A DNA stretch of 64,000 bases, taken from positions 310,001 to 374,000 of the forward strand of contig CP121690.1 of the NCBI GenBank assembly GCA_038396605.1. Direction: 5' to 3'. Within the stretch, counting starts at the first letter, position 1. Every line of letters begins with the position of its first letter. Positions 1 to 8,040 of this stretch are shown piece by piece. The notes under the pieces were generated by a model. It was given only the letters and a program-made list of their open reading frames with translations, was not told where the DNA came from and searched no databases. Source of the stretch: Eubacteriales bacterium mix99. Lineage in GTDB: Bacteria > Bacillota > Clostridia > Caldicoprobacterales > DTU083. The position numbers and the translations under genes are program-made.

Positions 1-55
1 GATGGTGACAGGCTGATCCTTTGAAAACAGCAAATTTATGGTTAATTGAAATAGC

Positions 56-74
56 CCCTTGCCTCCTCCAAGGG
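56..74 (-). terminator. Weak stem-loop downstream of the TetR gene
   Basis: A 6-bp inverted repeat (CCCTTG / CAAGGG, 7-nt loop) lies about 50 nt beyond the TetR stop codon on the minus strand and is followed by a short T-rich stretch (CTATTTC). It may be the terminator of that gene. The stem is short, so this is tentative. Confidence 0.3.
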
Positions 75-125
75 TGAAGTACAATGAAAACTGCAAACTT
101 ATTGCCCCGCTCAAAGAGACAGCCT

Positions 126-710
126 TTATATTCTTACGATATCCAAAATGGCTTCGATATCAGGCCTCTCGTTGATATCAGGATGCTGATACATGATCTG
201 CACAGTATATCCGATCAAGGTGTGCCAGAATATATCTCCCATCTCCTCTGGATTTCCCGGCCGGAACTCTCCTGCATCCTGTCCTTTTTTTATCAAAGGG
301 CCAAAAAACTTCTGGCCATACTGGTTCAGAAAATAATTCTCCTCCTCATCCATGCCCAGATCCCCATTGATATATCCCATTATCAGAACACGTAACGGGG
401 GTTGATAACCCGTCACTTCATACTCCAAAAGTAGCCTGGCAGCAAATAAGCGCAAAGATTCGACAGCTGTCGGCATTGTATAGACTTCTTTCTCACATTG
501 ATGAACAATATCCCGGTAAGCAAGCAGGAGATCTTTTTTTGTATCAAAATATTTATACACCAATCCCTTGCTGATCCCCGCAAGATCAGCAATCTCAGCA
601 ATTGTGGTATTGGCATAGCCTTTTTTGTCAAACAGCTTCAGAGAGGCATCCAAGATCTGCTTCTTTCGTAGTCGCGCAATTTTTTCTCTTTTTTCAATAG
701 ACATGGTCAT
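126..710 (-). CDS. TetR/AcrR family transcriptional regulator
   Basis: 194-residue TetR-type repressor. Residues 18-60 form the DNA-binding domain, with the helix-turn-helix around residues 36-55 (TTIAEIADLAGISKGLVYKY), ending in the usual Y-K-Y-F. The rest is a helical ligand-binding/dimerisation domain that cannot be assigned a ligand. The start is placed at the ATG at 710, because GAGG lies 8 nt upstream; the in-frame ATG at 744-746 lacks a ribosome site. The gene is divergent from the flavoenzyme at 986, so it most likely controls that gene and itself (inference from arrangement). A partly symmetric sequence at 791-815 (CCCTTGT...ACAGGG) is a possible operator. Confidence 0.85.
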   Translation of the reverse strand: MTMSIEKREKIARLRKKQILDASLKLFDKKGYANTTIAEIADLAGISKGLVYKYFDTKKDLLLAYRDIVHQCEKEVYTMPTAVESLRLFAARLLLEYEVTGYQPPLRVLIMGYINGDLGMDEEENYFLNQYGQKFFGPLIKKGQDAGEFRPGNPEEMGDIFWHTLIGYTVQIMYQHPDINERPDIEAILDIVRI

Positions 711-869
711 AGCCGATACCTCATTCCGTTTATTTGCTATCAACATTATTTCATAAATATACCGAAAAGTAAATCAACGACGAAAACAGTCCCTTGTCAG
801 GCCTTGATCACAGGGTAAATTCCAACAGCTGGCGAAGGATATAAGGCATAAATAACCAGCGATTCATCA

Positions 870-898
870 TTGACTTGCCGGTCACCTTTTGATATAAT
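870..898 (+). promoter_or_regulatory. Sigma-A promoter of the flavin oxidoreductase gene
   Basis: TTGACT (870-875), a 17-nt spacer, then TATAAT (893-898): a near-consensus housekeeping promoter about 90 nt before the start codon at 986. It sits in the divergent region shared with the TetR gene, so repressor binding near it is expected. Confidence 0.75.
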
Positions 899-985
899 TG
901 TTATAAATTTGACAAGCATAAATACATGCTTTCCCTGCTGTGCCTTTGTCAAATGAAAGCAATCAAATTGAAGGAGGAAGTGTCT

Positions 986-2911
986 ATGCCATTCAAAACC
1001 TTATTGTCCCCAATCAGGATTGGCAGTATGGAGGTAAAGAACCGCTTTGTCGTTCCGCCCATGGGTACCTGCTTTGCCAACCAGGATGCTACGGTATCCC
1101 AGCGAATGATCGACTATTATTCCGCACGCGCCAAAGGCGGCTTCGGACTGATTACCATTGAGGTCACCGCCGTCGCTCCGGAAGGAGAAGCAATTAAAAC
1201 AGAACCTGGTTTATGGGATGATAAATTTATTCCTCAATACAGGAAACTGATTGATGCCTGTCACAAATATGGAGCAAAGGTTTCCGTCCAGCTGCATCAT
1301 GCAGGAAGACAAACGAATACAGGAATCATGGGCGAACAGCCTGTTTCTTCCTCGCCGTTGCCCTGCCCGATCTGTGCAGAAATCCCCCGGGAATTAACGA
1401 CGGAGGAAGTTTATACACAGATACAAAACTTCATTGATGCTGCGCAAAGGGCCCGTGAGGCGGGCGCAGATGCCGTTGAAATTCACGGTGCCCACGGCTA
1501 TCTGGTTGCTCAGTTTATGTCTCCCTATTCCAACAAGCGCACCGATGAGTTTGGCGGCACCTTTATCAACCGAATGCGCTTCCCCACTCTGATCATCAAA
1601 GGCATCCGGGAACAGGTGGATGCAAACTTCCCCATTATCTTCCGTATCAGCGGTGATGAAAAAATCACCGGAGGAAGAACCATAGCCGAAACCCGGGCCA
1701 TTGCTAGGTTGTTTGAGGAGTTGGGCGTAAATGCCATGCACGTCACAGCCAGCGTATACGGCAGCAGTCAATGGCTTTGGGCTCCAACCGAAATCAAAGC
1801 CGGTTACATTGCGGAACTTGCCGGAGAAGTGAAAAAGTCCGTATCCATACCGGTCATTACCGTAGGGCGTTATACGGATCCTTTTATTGCCGAAGATGTA
1901 TTGCTGACAGGAAAAGCCGACATGGTCTCCTTTGGAAGACAGTCCATCGCCGATCCTGAGATGCCCAACAAAGTAGCCGGAGGCAACCTGGAGGAAATCG
2001 CTCCCTGCATTGCCTGTCATCAGGGCTGTGCAGGAAACATCTTTGATGGCAAGCCTTTGACCTGCCTGGTCAATCCCCTTGCCGGCAAGGAAGGTACGCG
2101 CAAGGTGAAACCGGTATCCAGGTCCAAACGAGTCATGGTGGTCGGCGGCGGACCCGGCGGTCTGGAAGCAGCGTGGATTATGGCGAAGCGCGGACATCAG
2201 GTAAGCCTGTACGAAAAGCAAAGTGTATTGGGAGGACAGTTCCGCATTGGTGCAATTGCTCCCGGAAAGGGCGAGCTGACTGCACCGATAGCATACTACC
2301 GGCACATGTGTGAGAAATACGGCGTAGTAATTCACTTGAATACGGAAGTTACCGCAGAAATGGTCAAAGCTGAAAAACCCGATGCTGTGGTCCTGGCTAC
2401 AGGCGGTAAACCTCTGGTTCCCAATATACCCGGTATCGACAATCCAAGGTATGCTCATGCGGTGGATGTTCTCCAGGGTAAAGTTGAAATGGGCAAAAAA
2501 GTCCTGATTGTCGGAGGCGGCAGTGTTGGCGTAGAGGTAGCTGATTTCCTGGGCCAGTATGGACGGCATATGACCATTGTCGAAATGAAGGACGAAATTA
2601 TGGAAGATATGCATTATGTTCATAAAGTCGGAATAAGGGAACGTCTGGATAAGAACAAGGTGGAAATCATTACCGCTGCCAAAGTACGTAAGTTCTCAGA
2701 TAACACGGTTCTGATTGAAAAGGATGGAAAGCAAACCGAATTAACGGGCTTTGACAACATCATTTTAGCTATGGGCGTTGTTCCCTATAATCCTCTTGAA
2801 GAACAGCTCCATGGCATGGTTCCGGAGATTTACACCATCGGCGACGCCAGCAAAGCACGGGATGCGCTGGCTGCTACAGAAGAAGCTTCGAGCCTTGCAG
2901 TTAGAATTTAA
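986..2911 (+). CDS. NADH:flavin oxidoreductase / 2-enoate reductase family (FMN, FAD, 4Fe-4S)
   Basis: 641-residue enzyme of the old-yellow-enzyme/2,4-dienoyl-CoA reductase/2-enoate reductase family, which reduces activated C=C bonds with NAD(P)H. The N-terminal half is the FMN TIM barrel (starts MPFKTLLSPIRIGS; HHAGRQ and HGAHGYL motifs). A four-cysteine iron-sulfur cluster follows (C341, C344, C348, C360), then two nucleotide-binding folds (VVGGGPGG near 385, LIVGGGSVG near 507) for FAD and NAD. The start is at 986, where AAGGAGGAAGTGTCT precedes the ATG; the upstream in-frame ATG at 926 has no ribosome site. In clostridia, relatives act on bile acids, cinnamates or other enoates. The substrate here is unknown; the adjacent TetR regulator suggests an inducible, xenobiotic-type role. 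Confidence 0.88.
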   Translation: MPFKTLLSPIRIGSMEVKNRFVVPPMGTCFANQDATVSQRMIDYYSARAKGGFGLITIEVTAVAPEGEAIKTEPGLWDDKFIPQYRKLIDACHKYGAKVSVQLHHAGRQTNTGIMGEQPVSSSPLPCPICAEIPRELTTEEVYTQIQNFIDAAQRAREAGADAVEIHGAHGYLVAQFMSPYSNKRTDEFGGTFINRMRFPTLIIKGIREQVDANFPIIFRISGDEKITGGRTIAETRAIARLFEELGVNAMHVTASVYGSSQWLWAPTEIKAGYIAELAGEVKKSVSIPVITVGRYTDPFIAEDVLLTGKADMVSFGRQSIADPEMPNKVAGGNLEEIAPCIACHQGCAGNIFDGKPLTCLVNPLAGKEGTRKVKPVSRSKRVMVVGGGPGGLEAAWIMAKRGHQVSLYEKQSVLGGQFRIGAIAPGKGELTAPIAYYRHMCEKYGVVIHLNTEVTAEMVKAEKPDAVVLATGGKPLVPNIPGIDNPRYAHAVDVLQGKVEMGKKVLIVGGGSVGVEVADFLGQYGRHMTIVEMKDEIMEDMHYVHKVGIRERLDKNKVEIITAAKVRKFSDNTVLIEKDGKQTELTGFDNIILAMGVVPYNPLEEQLHGMVPEIYTIGDASKARDALAATEEASSLAVRI

Positions 2912-2970
2912 TTGTTGATTTCACGTCCACACCTGTTTTACGGTATGTGATCACAGCACAATAAAGCCAT

Positions 2971-3004
2971 AAAAATCTCCTTCCATTCCGGGAAGGAGAT
3001 TTTT
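2971..3004 (+). terminator. Rho-independent terminator after the flavin oxidoreductase gene
   Basis: A perfect 14-bp inverted repeat (AAAAATCTCCTTCC / GGAAGGAGATTTTT, 6-nt loop), with its T run as the end of the stem, lies 60 nt after the stop codon at 2911. Because the stem begins with A5 and ends with T5, it could work on both strands. Confidence 0.85.
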
Positions 3005-3302
3005 ATAGTTAAGATCTTTATGATTCATAGGTCTGAATGGCCTTGAGAAAGGACTCATAAGGATTGCGGTAACTTATATCCCTGTATACCGGGCGGGAGA
3101 TAAACGGTTTCACACAGGGACGGCATAATATATACCAGTTCTACCAGTGCATTCCTGCGAGAGGAGTGACCACTTCCCGTGCGATCAACGAAATATCCTA
3201 CGATGTGGGGATCGGCAGCGTTCTTTTTTGAAATTATCTGATTCTCAAGTCACTGATTGTCAAGTCCGGCACAAAGTCCCGCGTCAGCATATAATTTTCT
3301 TT
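3005..3302. other. Gene-free stretch, possible decayed coding sequence
   Basis: No intact gene is visible. On the plus strand, codons 3157-3231 read ...TTSRAINEISYDVGIGSVLF then stop. This loosely recalls the second helix-turn-helix of AraC-type regulators, but it is too short to claim. Confidence 0.3.
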
Positions 3303-3333
3303 AGACTTTTTCCCGTAAATTAGGGGGAAACAA
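3303..3333. repeat. 31-bp imperfect palindrome, copy 1
   Basis: The sequence around TTTTTCCCGTAAATTAGGGG is a palindrome-like element with TTTCCC/GGGAAA arms. A second copy with the same flanking AGAC...CAA is at 4779-4809, so the two lie on either side of the exonuclease gene as direct repeats. Function unknown. Confidence 0.5.
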
Positions 3334-3393
3334 CTGGCTTAGCTTACGGCGATCTGTGTCATCAAATCATCCTCACTGATAATCTGGATGTTC

Positions 3394-4668
3394 TTACCCT
3401 TCCTGCGCCTTAGCAATTTTACCACCGACATTGCCATACTTCCATGCTTCGCAGCCAAGGCTCCCGACAAACAGATAGTCCACCTTCGCGGATACTCCCG
3501 ATTTCTTGATGCTGCCCTTTTCTGTCAGAAGTTTTTCCATCTCTGCTCTCGATCCGGTCTTGAAATCCCCCGTAAGACAGAATGATTTTCCTTCCAGATT
3601 GAAACTGCTGCTTTCCTTAACCGGATTCAGAACTTCATCAATCTCAGACATGAGCTCAACATTTTCTTCGTCACTGAGCTTTCCGTCTTCCAGGATTCTC
3701 GTTACAACGCTGAGAATCTTGTCATAAGGATAAACGCCTGCAAGATAATCATTGGATCTCAGCCATTGTTGCAGATCATCAGCCTCTGCCTGATTAATCA
3801 CCTGATTGGCTGTTATTCCCTTAAGGATGCCATCGAGAACCTGAATTCCAAGCGTGGTTTCATTATACATTTTGGAATGATCTATGCATTCGGCAATCGT
3901 CATAAGCTCTCTACTCTCATAATCCGTTACAAGACCGTCTTCCAGAATAACGTTCAATTCAGTGATAATGTGATCAAACAGAGCATACCCCCTATATTTG
4001 GAATTCTCATCGATCCATTTCTGTAAAAAGCCGATTTCTTTTTCATCAACAACTCCATCAGCAGTAATACCCTCGATGATTCCGTGAAGGTCGTTAATGT
4101 TCGATGCTAACTTCAGATCAGGATTTTTCCTCACCCTGTGCTTATATTGGAACGTCTTCGGTTGAACGTTATCCAGGCCATACGTTTCAATCAAGTAACG
4201 GAATAATTGATCTGCTGCTTCTGCATCCTCCAGCGCATGATGCTGTTGATATTCATACCCGATTTTTTCTGCAAGTGAGCCGAGTTTATAAGAAGGCTCG
4301 CACATTAGCTTCTGACTCAGCCGTAATGTGCAGATATATTGAAACTCCGGAACCGGAATTTCATACCTATCAAGTGCCTTTGAAATGACGTTTAAGTCAT
4401 ACTGGATATTATGTCCAACAATTGGAACTCTGGTAACAATATCCCTGATCTGCTCCCAATACACCGGAAAGGTAGGGGAATAGAGCACCATACTCTCCGT
4501 GATTCCAGTTATCGCAGAATTATTCCTGTCAAACCTGTCTTCCGGGTTTATCAAAGAATACCTGCGATCTGCAATCTCTCCATTTCTGATAGTGAGCAGC
4601 CCAATAGCGCAGATGGAATTACCTCTGCTGTTCGGACTTTCAATATCAAGGACTATATAATCCATCAT
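3394..4668 (-). CDS. DnaQ-like 3'-5' exonuclease with C-terminal BRCT domain, frameshifted near its end
   Basis: 424-residue reading frame. Residues 1-165 are a DEDDh exonuclease domain (D-x-E in VLDIES, GHNIQYDLN, and HHALEDAEAAD at the catalytic end). Residues 185-335 hold two similar helical repeats, each with GITADG/ITANQ and LEDG cores. Residues 345 onward are a BRCT domain (FNLEGKSFCLTGDF). The frame stops at 3394-3396 after KIAKAQEG. One extra base there (T in GGGTAAG, + strand position 3396) displaces the normal BRCT ending: the shifted frame continues with NIQIISEDDLMTQIAVS to a stop at 3339-3341. GGAGGTAAAGTC precedes the ATG at 4668. A role in DNA processing or repair is likely from the domains. 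The frameshift may be real or a sequencing error. Confidence 0.8.
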   Translation of the reverse strand: MMDYIVLDIESPNSRGNSICAIGLLTIRNGEIADRRYSLINPEDRFDRNNSAITGITESMVLYSPTFPVYWEQIRDIVTRVPIVGHNIQYDLNVISKALDRYEIPVPEFQYICTLRLSQKLMCEPSYKLGSLAEKIGYEYQQHHALEDAEAADQLFRYLIETYGLDNVQPKTFQYKHRVRKNPDLKLASNINDLHGIIEGITADGVVDEKEIGFLQKWIDENSKYRGYALFDHIITELNVILEDGLVTDYESRELMTIAECIDHSKMYNETTLGIQVLDGILKGITANQVINQAEADDLQQWLRSNDYLAGVYPYDKILSVVTRILEDGKLSDEENVELMSEIDEVLNPVKESSSFNLEGKSFCLTGDFKTGSRAEMEKLLTEKGSIKKSGVSAKVDYLFVGSLGCEAWKYGNVGGKIAKAQEG

Positions 4669-4778
4669 GACTTTACCTCCATTCCAAGCATCTGAAATGA
4701 TGCTTTTTTTGTTTATTTTCGCATAGGCAAAGGTTGCTTTATAGAGTTCGCACTTTCCATTATAAAGGAGATCCGATA

Positions 4779-4809
4779 GACTTTTTCCCTTAAATTACGG
4801 GAAAACAAG
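4779..4809. repeat. 31-bp imperfect palindrome, copy 2
   Basis: Second copy of the element at 3303-3333 (AGACTTTTTCCC...GGGAAAACAA). It lies downstream of the small gene at 4846-5118 and upstream of the exonuclease gene, both on the minus strand. Confidence 0.5.
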
Positions 4810-4845
4810 ATTCGCAAATTATTTCAGCCCGGTCTTCATTCAGCA

Positions 4846-5118
4846 TCAGGATTCATTCTTAAACTCATGCTCTTCCAGGTACTCCCAAAGTTTCCCTCTC
4901 TGTTTATATGCCGGGATGTCCGTGTCAAAATCCGGAGAAATCACTTTGAATGTATTGTCCTGGCGCTGCAGCTCATATTCCTTCTGCTGAAACTCACGCA
5001 GTGCATTGATATCAAGATCATCAATCAGGACTGCACTGTTCTGTCGGCCTTTCGTTTTGATGATATCCCATTTTTCTGTACGGGAAGGGGACAACACGTG
5101 AACCAGACATTTCTCCAA
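4846..5118 (-). CDS. Hypothetical protein, possibly a fragment
   Basis: 90-codon frame with no recognised family; it is charged and predicted soluble (LIDDLDINALREFQQKEYEL; ends WEYLEEHEFKNES). The only available start in frame is a TTG at 5118, after an in-frame TGA 24 nt upstream, and there is only a weak AAGGA about 20 nt before it. It could therefore be a real small gene with a TTG start or the 3' end of a decayed longer gene. It lies beside a decayed copy of the RHH/DUF6809 operon, which favours decay. Confidence 0.35.
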   Translation of the reverse strand: MEKCLVHVLSPSRTEKWDIIKTKGRQNSAVLIDDLDINALREFQQKEYELQRQDNTFKVISPDFDTDIPAYKQRGKLWEYLEEHEFKNES

Positions 5119-5210
5119 TAAAACAAATGATAAGAATTTCCTTCACTGAGAGCAAATTGATATCCTGCTATTGCCCGTTTTTCTTCCGGAGACTAGTTCA
5201 CTTTCTGATG

Positions 5211-5229
5211 ATATGCAACATGTGCATAT
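5211..5229. repeat. 7-bp inverted repeat upstream of the decayed RHH gene
   Basis: ATATGCA-ACATG-TGCATAT precedes the RHH pseudogene in the position where the intact copy (13506-13542) has its inverted repeat. The sequence differs from the intact operator, so equivalence is only positional. Confidence 0.3.
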
Positions 5230-5240
5230 TTATAGTTTTC

Positions 5241-5383
5241 CTGACAGAAAGGTGTGCCAGCCAACTGATATTCCAAAGCGTGTAAAAGCCTGTATCAATG
5301 ATGATGCTTACCATATTTTTAACTGCTGTGGAATTTTAACCACTGTAGGACAAACGGAAAGTCCAGATAAGAGGCATACGTAA
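5241..5383 (+). pseudogene. Decayed copy of the ribbon-helix-helix gene
   Basis: Nucleotide-level match to the intact RHH gene at 13562-13744 (shared stretches include CAACTGATA, CCAAAGCGT, TACCATATTTT and GGACAAACGGAAAGTCCA). It lacks the initial SD/CTG context, has lost two codons after PKR, carries a 14-nt insertion around 5335 (ATTTTAACCACTGT) and reads to an early stop. The predicted remnant (PTDIPKRVKACINDDAYHIF) aligns with PTDNPKRHNVKARIDDETYHIL of the intact protein. It is the first gene of a decayed duplicate of the operon at 13.5-14.5 kb. Confidence 0.8.
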
Positions 5384-5423
5384 TGAAATCCGAAGGTTGG
5401 ATATGGACCATCCAAGTCAAGCA

Positions 5424-5577
5424 AAAGGAAGCGGCGGACTCTCCGGAAAAGAACACGCCACTTCCTTCAGGCGACAATTGCCGTTTGGCACTTGCAGCGT
5501 AAATACACTATATCATGCGCGGGCAACTCCATTCAAGGCATCGGATAGACAGACAATGACAAGGAGGAGAAGATTTC
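5424..5577 (+). repeat. Conserved leader between RHH and DUF6809 genes, copy 1
   Basis: About 150 nt closely matching 13744-13905. Both contain GGAAGCGGCGG-CTCTCCGG, the hairpin TGCC-GTTT-GGCA, CTTGCAGCGTAAATA, ATCATGCGCGGGCA and ACAATGACAAGGAGGAGAAG. Its conservation is higher than that of the neighbouring RHH pseudogene. Several small indels break the 48-codon frame present in copy 2. Confidence 0.75.
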
Positions 5578-6163
5578 ATGTCGATTATCGAAGAATTATA
5601 CTACAACAATCTCGAGGACGCCATAAAATGTGGTGAGGATTCTCAATCTACCCGGGCAGACCAGCTGGAAAGCAGATGCTCGAAAAACCTAGAGGCAACT
5701 CTGAACGATTCCGAAAAGGAACTATTCGTAAAATACTGTGACGCCCATGCAGACACGGAAGAAATCACCCGTAACCATGCCTTCACTTACGCCCTGAAGT
5801 TCGGCATTCTTCTTATGGCAAAGGCCTTTACAGGCAGAAAGGATATTACCGGGGAAAGGAGTGATCCGGAGAAATCCATTCTGCGCAGACTCTTTAATGA
5901 GGACGCCAATCCAGCCGAGGACATTATGTCGGAGGATCCCCGCTATCGTAAAGTCTACCGCGAAATTGGCGAAAAAAAAAAGCCAATTGGAAGAGAAACT
6001 CCCTCCCGAGGAGCAAAAGCAACTTAAGAGCCTAGCGAGCCTCTATCTGGAGGCGTTACATCTGGATGGCTCTGCATGTTTCTCCCATGGGTTCAGCCTG
6101 GGTGCCTCTCTGGTCTCCGAAGCTTTGGCCGAAGCAGACAAACTGATGCGCAAAAATTATTAA
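5578..6163 (+). pseudogene. Double DUF6809-like protein gene, frameshifted at an A10 tract
   Basis: Paralogue of the intact 194-residue gene at 13906-14490. The first frame runs from ATG 5578 (AAGGAGGAGAAGATTTC upstream) to a stop at 6025-6027. After residue 132 it leaves the family sequence at a run of ten A (5972-5981). With nine A the frame would continue through SQLEEKLPPEEQKQL to LMRKNY at 6163, collinear with the intact copy. The break is therefore a single-base slippage in a homopolymer: a mutation, a phase-variable switch, ribosomal slippage or an assembly error. N- and C-terminal halves are both related to DUF6809. Confidence 0.8.
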
Positions 6164-6175
6164 CCCACAGTCCCT

Positions 6176-6205
6176 GCGGATACCGGCCTTTTCGGCGGTA
6201 TCCGC
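6176..6205 (+). terminator. Stem-loop after the DUF6809 pseudogene
   Basis: GCGGATACCG / CGGTATCCGC, a perfect 10-bp stem with a 10-nt loop, 10 nt after the stop codon. The T tract is weak (TCTTATC). The intact copy has the same stem at 14531-14556 with a better T tract, so this is a decayed version of the module's own terminator. Confidence 0.65.
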
Positions 6206-6336
6206 TCTTATCTGCCGGTCGGCCGAATGCCAATAAATCTGTCCGACCTTTGTCCGCTTTCAAACCGCCAAATGTTTTTCAGAAGTCTGCAAACAAGTCT
6301 GCGGACGCAGGCCCGCCTGCTTCTGCAGATCCGCCT

Positions 6337-6669
6337 TCAAAAGCTTGTCCGATACAGCGGGATCACATTGATTACCGGTTCTTCATAGGGATGTACTTTT
6401 TTTATGGCATCCACGGTACGGTCGATATCTTCATACCGGCAGGTAACTTCCACCTTTATCTCAGGCTCAGAGCTCAATGTCTGCTCCTCCCCGATGTAGG
6501 GACTGCTTCCCGGAAGCGGCCGCCAGCATCCAATGACCCTGCTGTATGACAAACAGCTGTCATAATTCCCTATATGCCCGGCATCCACGCTCCGCAGCGC
6601 CTCCTGCAGCTGTGTCAGATGGGTCCCCGGAATAAAGATTTCAATTTTGCAGTACTTAAAACGTTCCAT
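6337..6669 (-). CDS. YqfO/NIF3-insert-like (CutA-fold) small protein
   Basis: 110-residue stand-alone protein resembling the PII/CutA-like domain inserted in NIF3/YqfO proteins: KIEIFIPGTHLTQLQEAL at the N-terminus, GHIGNYDSCLSY in the middle and VHPYEEPVINVIPL at the C-terminus. Stand-alone members are widespread and their biochemical role is unknown; metal or small-molecule binding has been suggested for the fold. The start is placed at the ATG at 6669, 8 nt after GGGGAG; an earlier in-frame ATG at 6690 lacks a site. The gene follows the LCP gene by about 35 nt on the same strand and may be co-transcribed. Confidence 0.75.
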   Translation of the reverse strand: MERFKYCKIEIFIPGTHLTQLQEALRSVDAGHIGNYDSCLSYSRVIGCWRPLPGSSPYIGEEQTLSSEPEIKVEVTCRYEDIDRTVDAIKKVHPYEEPVINVIPLYRTSF

Positions 6670-6704
6670 GCATGTCTCTCCCCGTTTCATGATTTTACAG
6701 ACGT

Positions 6705-7730
6705 TTATTTGGCCTTGCTGCTGTCTTCAAAGATAATGGCCTGCAGCGCCTCCCTGTTCTTTGGAAGATCCGGAACCATTACCAGCATCTTACGAATCCA
6801 CGCGGATTCATAGGTGCCGTCCAGGGGAATCCGATTCTCTTCAATCTTCTCAGGATGGAACCGGAAAACATTATATACCAGGCTGATCATTTCATTGTTG
6901 GTAAGGTCCGTTGAAATATAGGGGAACAGGGCATCCACCATGTTCGTGAGCTCCGGCAGTCCCAGAGTCTTTACCTTTTGAAACGCAGAAAGCATAACGT
7001 TTCGCTGCCGCTGTGTCCGCTCAAAGTCATTGTTCCCGACCTTGCGGATCCGCGAATAAGCCAATGCCAGCTTCCCGTCCATATGTACCTTTCCCTCGGA
7101 CAGGCCCGAAAACCCCTGCTCCTTCAGGTGAGCTGCTTCCTTCGCATTGATGTCGATATCCACTCCTCCGATCTTGTCAATCACTTTCTGAAAGCCGTCA
7201 AAATCCACTTCAACATTGCCGTCTATTTTCATAAGAAAGTTCTTTTCCACCGTGGCATCCAGCAGTTTCATTCCTCCGAAGGCATAAGCTGCATTGATCC
7301 GGTTGTCGCTGTATCCCGGTATCTGCAGATACATATCCCTCATAAGGGATGTGATCTTCACTTTCTGATTCCGTTTGTTGACCGTGAGAATCATCATGGA
7401 ATCCGAACGGGCTCTGTCCTCCCCGGGCCTCTTGTCCTGCCCGATCAGCATGATGTTCATAATATCCTTGTCCTTCATAATGTCCCCGCCTTCGGGCCAC
7501 TTCAGATCCTCCGGATTCATTGTTGCATGAGGATCGTCCCCTTCCTCCTCATTCGTCTCAAAATATTCGTCCTCCGGCTTGATCGTTTCCTTTGCCTCCT
7601 TGCGCGAGATCTTGTTCAGCTCGGATTGCGCAAAAAAATAGACCCCGGAACAACCACCGATCAGAACTACCAAAATAACAATGACAACAATCGGCCATTT
7701 TTTTCTCTTGCCTTTTTTGCCTTTTCCCAT
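6705..7730 (-). CDS. LytR-CpsA-Psr (LCP) family cell-wall polymer ligase
   Basis: 341 residues: a basic N-terminus, one membrane helix (about 13-33), an acidic linker, then an extracytoplasmic LCP domain (about 88-300). Family landmarks are NIMLIGQDKRPGEDRARSDS, TSLMRDMYLQIPG, INAAYAFGG, IGGVDIDI and the arginine-rich AYSRIRKVGNNDFERTQRQR. LCP enzymes transfer undecaprenyl-linked anionic polymers or capsule to peptidoglycan outside the membrane. The gene has a leader of about 500 nt whose promoter and structured RNA closely match those of the polysaccharide operon at 15.5-36 kb. It is therefore probably the ligase for that polymer (inference). Confidence 0.9.
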   Translation of the reverse strand: MGKGKKGKRKKWPIVVIVILVVLIGGCSGVYFFAQSELNKISRKEAKETIKPEDEYFETNEEEGDDPHATMNPEDLKWPEGGDIMKDKDIMNIMLIGQDKRPGEDRARSDSMMILTVNKRNQKVKITSLMRDMYLQIPGYSDNRINAAYAFGGMKLLDATVEKNFLMKIDGNVEVDFDGFQKVIDKIGGVDIDINAKEAAHLKEQGFSGLSEGKVHMDGKLALAYSRIRKVGNNDFERTQRQRNVMLSAFQKVKTLGLPELTNMVDALFPYISTDLTNNEMISLVYNVFRFHPEKIEENRIPLDGTYESAWIRKMLVMVPDLPKNREALQAIIFEDSSKAK

Positions 7731-8040
7731 GTTGATTCCCTCCCTCTCAACCCCAATACACCGTTTCCGGCATAACAGTAATTAATCAGATTGTAGCACC
7801 ATTGCCACCTGCTTGTCCATACTTTCCATATTTCTTCCAATCCATGCTCCCACAAGGGGGCGGCGTCCTCCTGCAATTCTCCAGAACCTCCGCAAGCTCT
7901 TTTCTGCATTTCCCAATGATATCCGGTAAATCCTGTTGGAAGACATACTCGCACACTCCTGCAAATGCCGGCTGGCAGACTGCATTCTTCCATCTTTTGC
8001 GATCCTGGAGATATACATAGGATCATCTCCTATCCTATAC
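7731..8040 (-). other. Lower part of the long LCP leader / decayed sequence
   Basis: No convincing gene. A minus-strand frame at 7782-8018 begins MYISRIAKDGRMQSASRHLQ, reminiscent of the first residues of type I-C Cas3 proteins, but it loses any similarity after about 25 residues. As DNA it forms the transcribed leader between the RNA element at 8041-8170 and the LCP start codon. Confidence 0.35.

Noticed and set aside
1394-2623. 409-codon antisense frame inside the flavin oxidoreductase gene
   Set aside because: Antisense shadow of a clearly coding gene; no ribosome site and no recognisable domain.
3121-3231. AraC-type helix-turn-helix fragment
   Set aside because: Only about 20 residues resemble the motif; too short and without upstream support.
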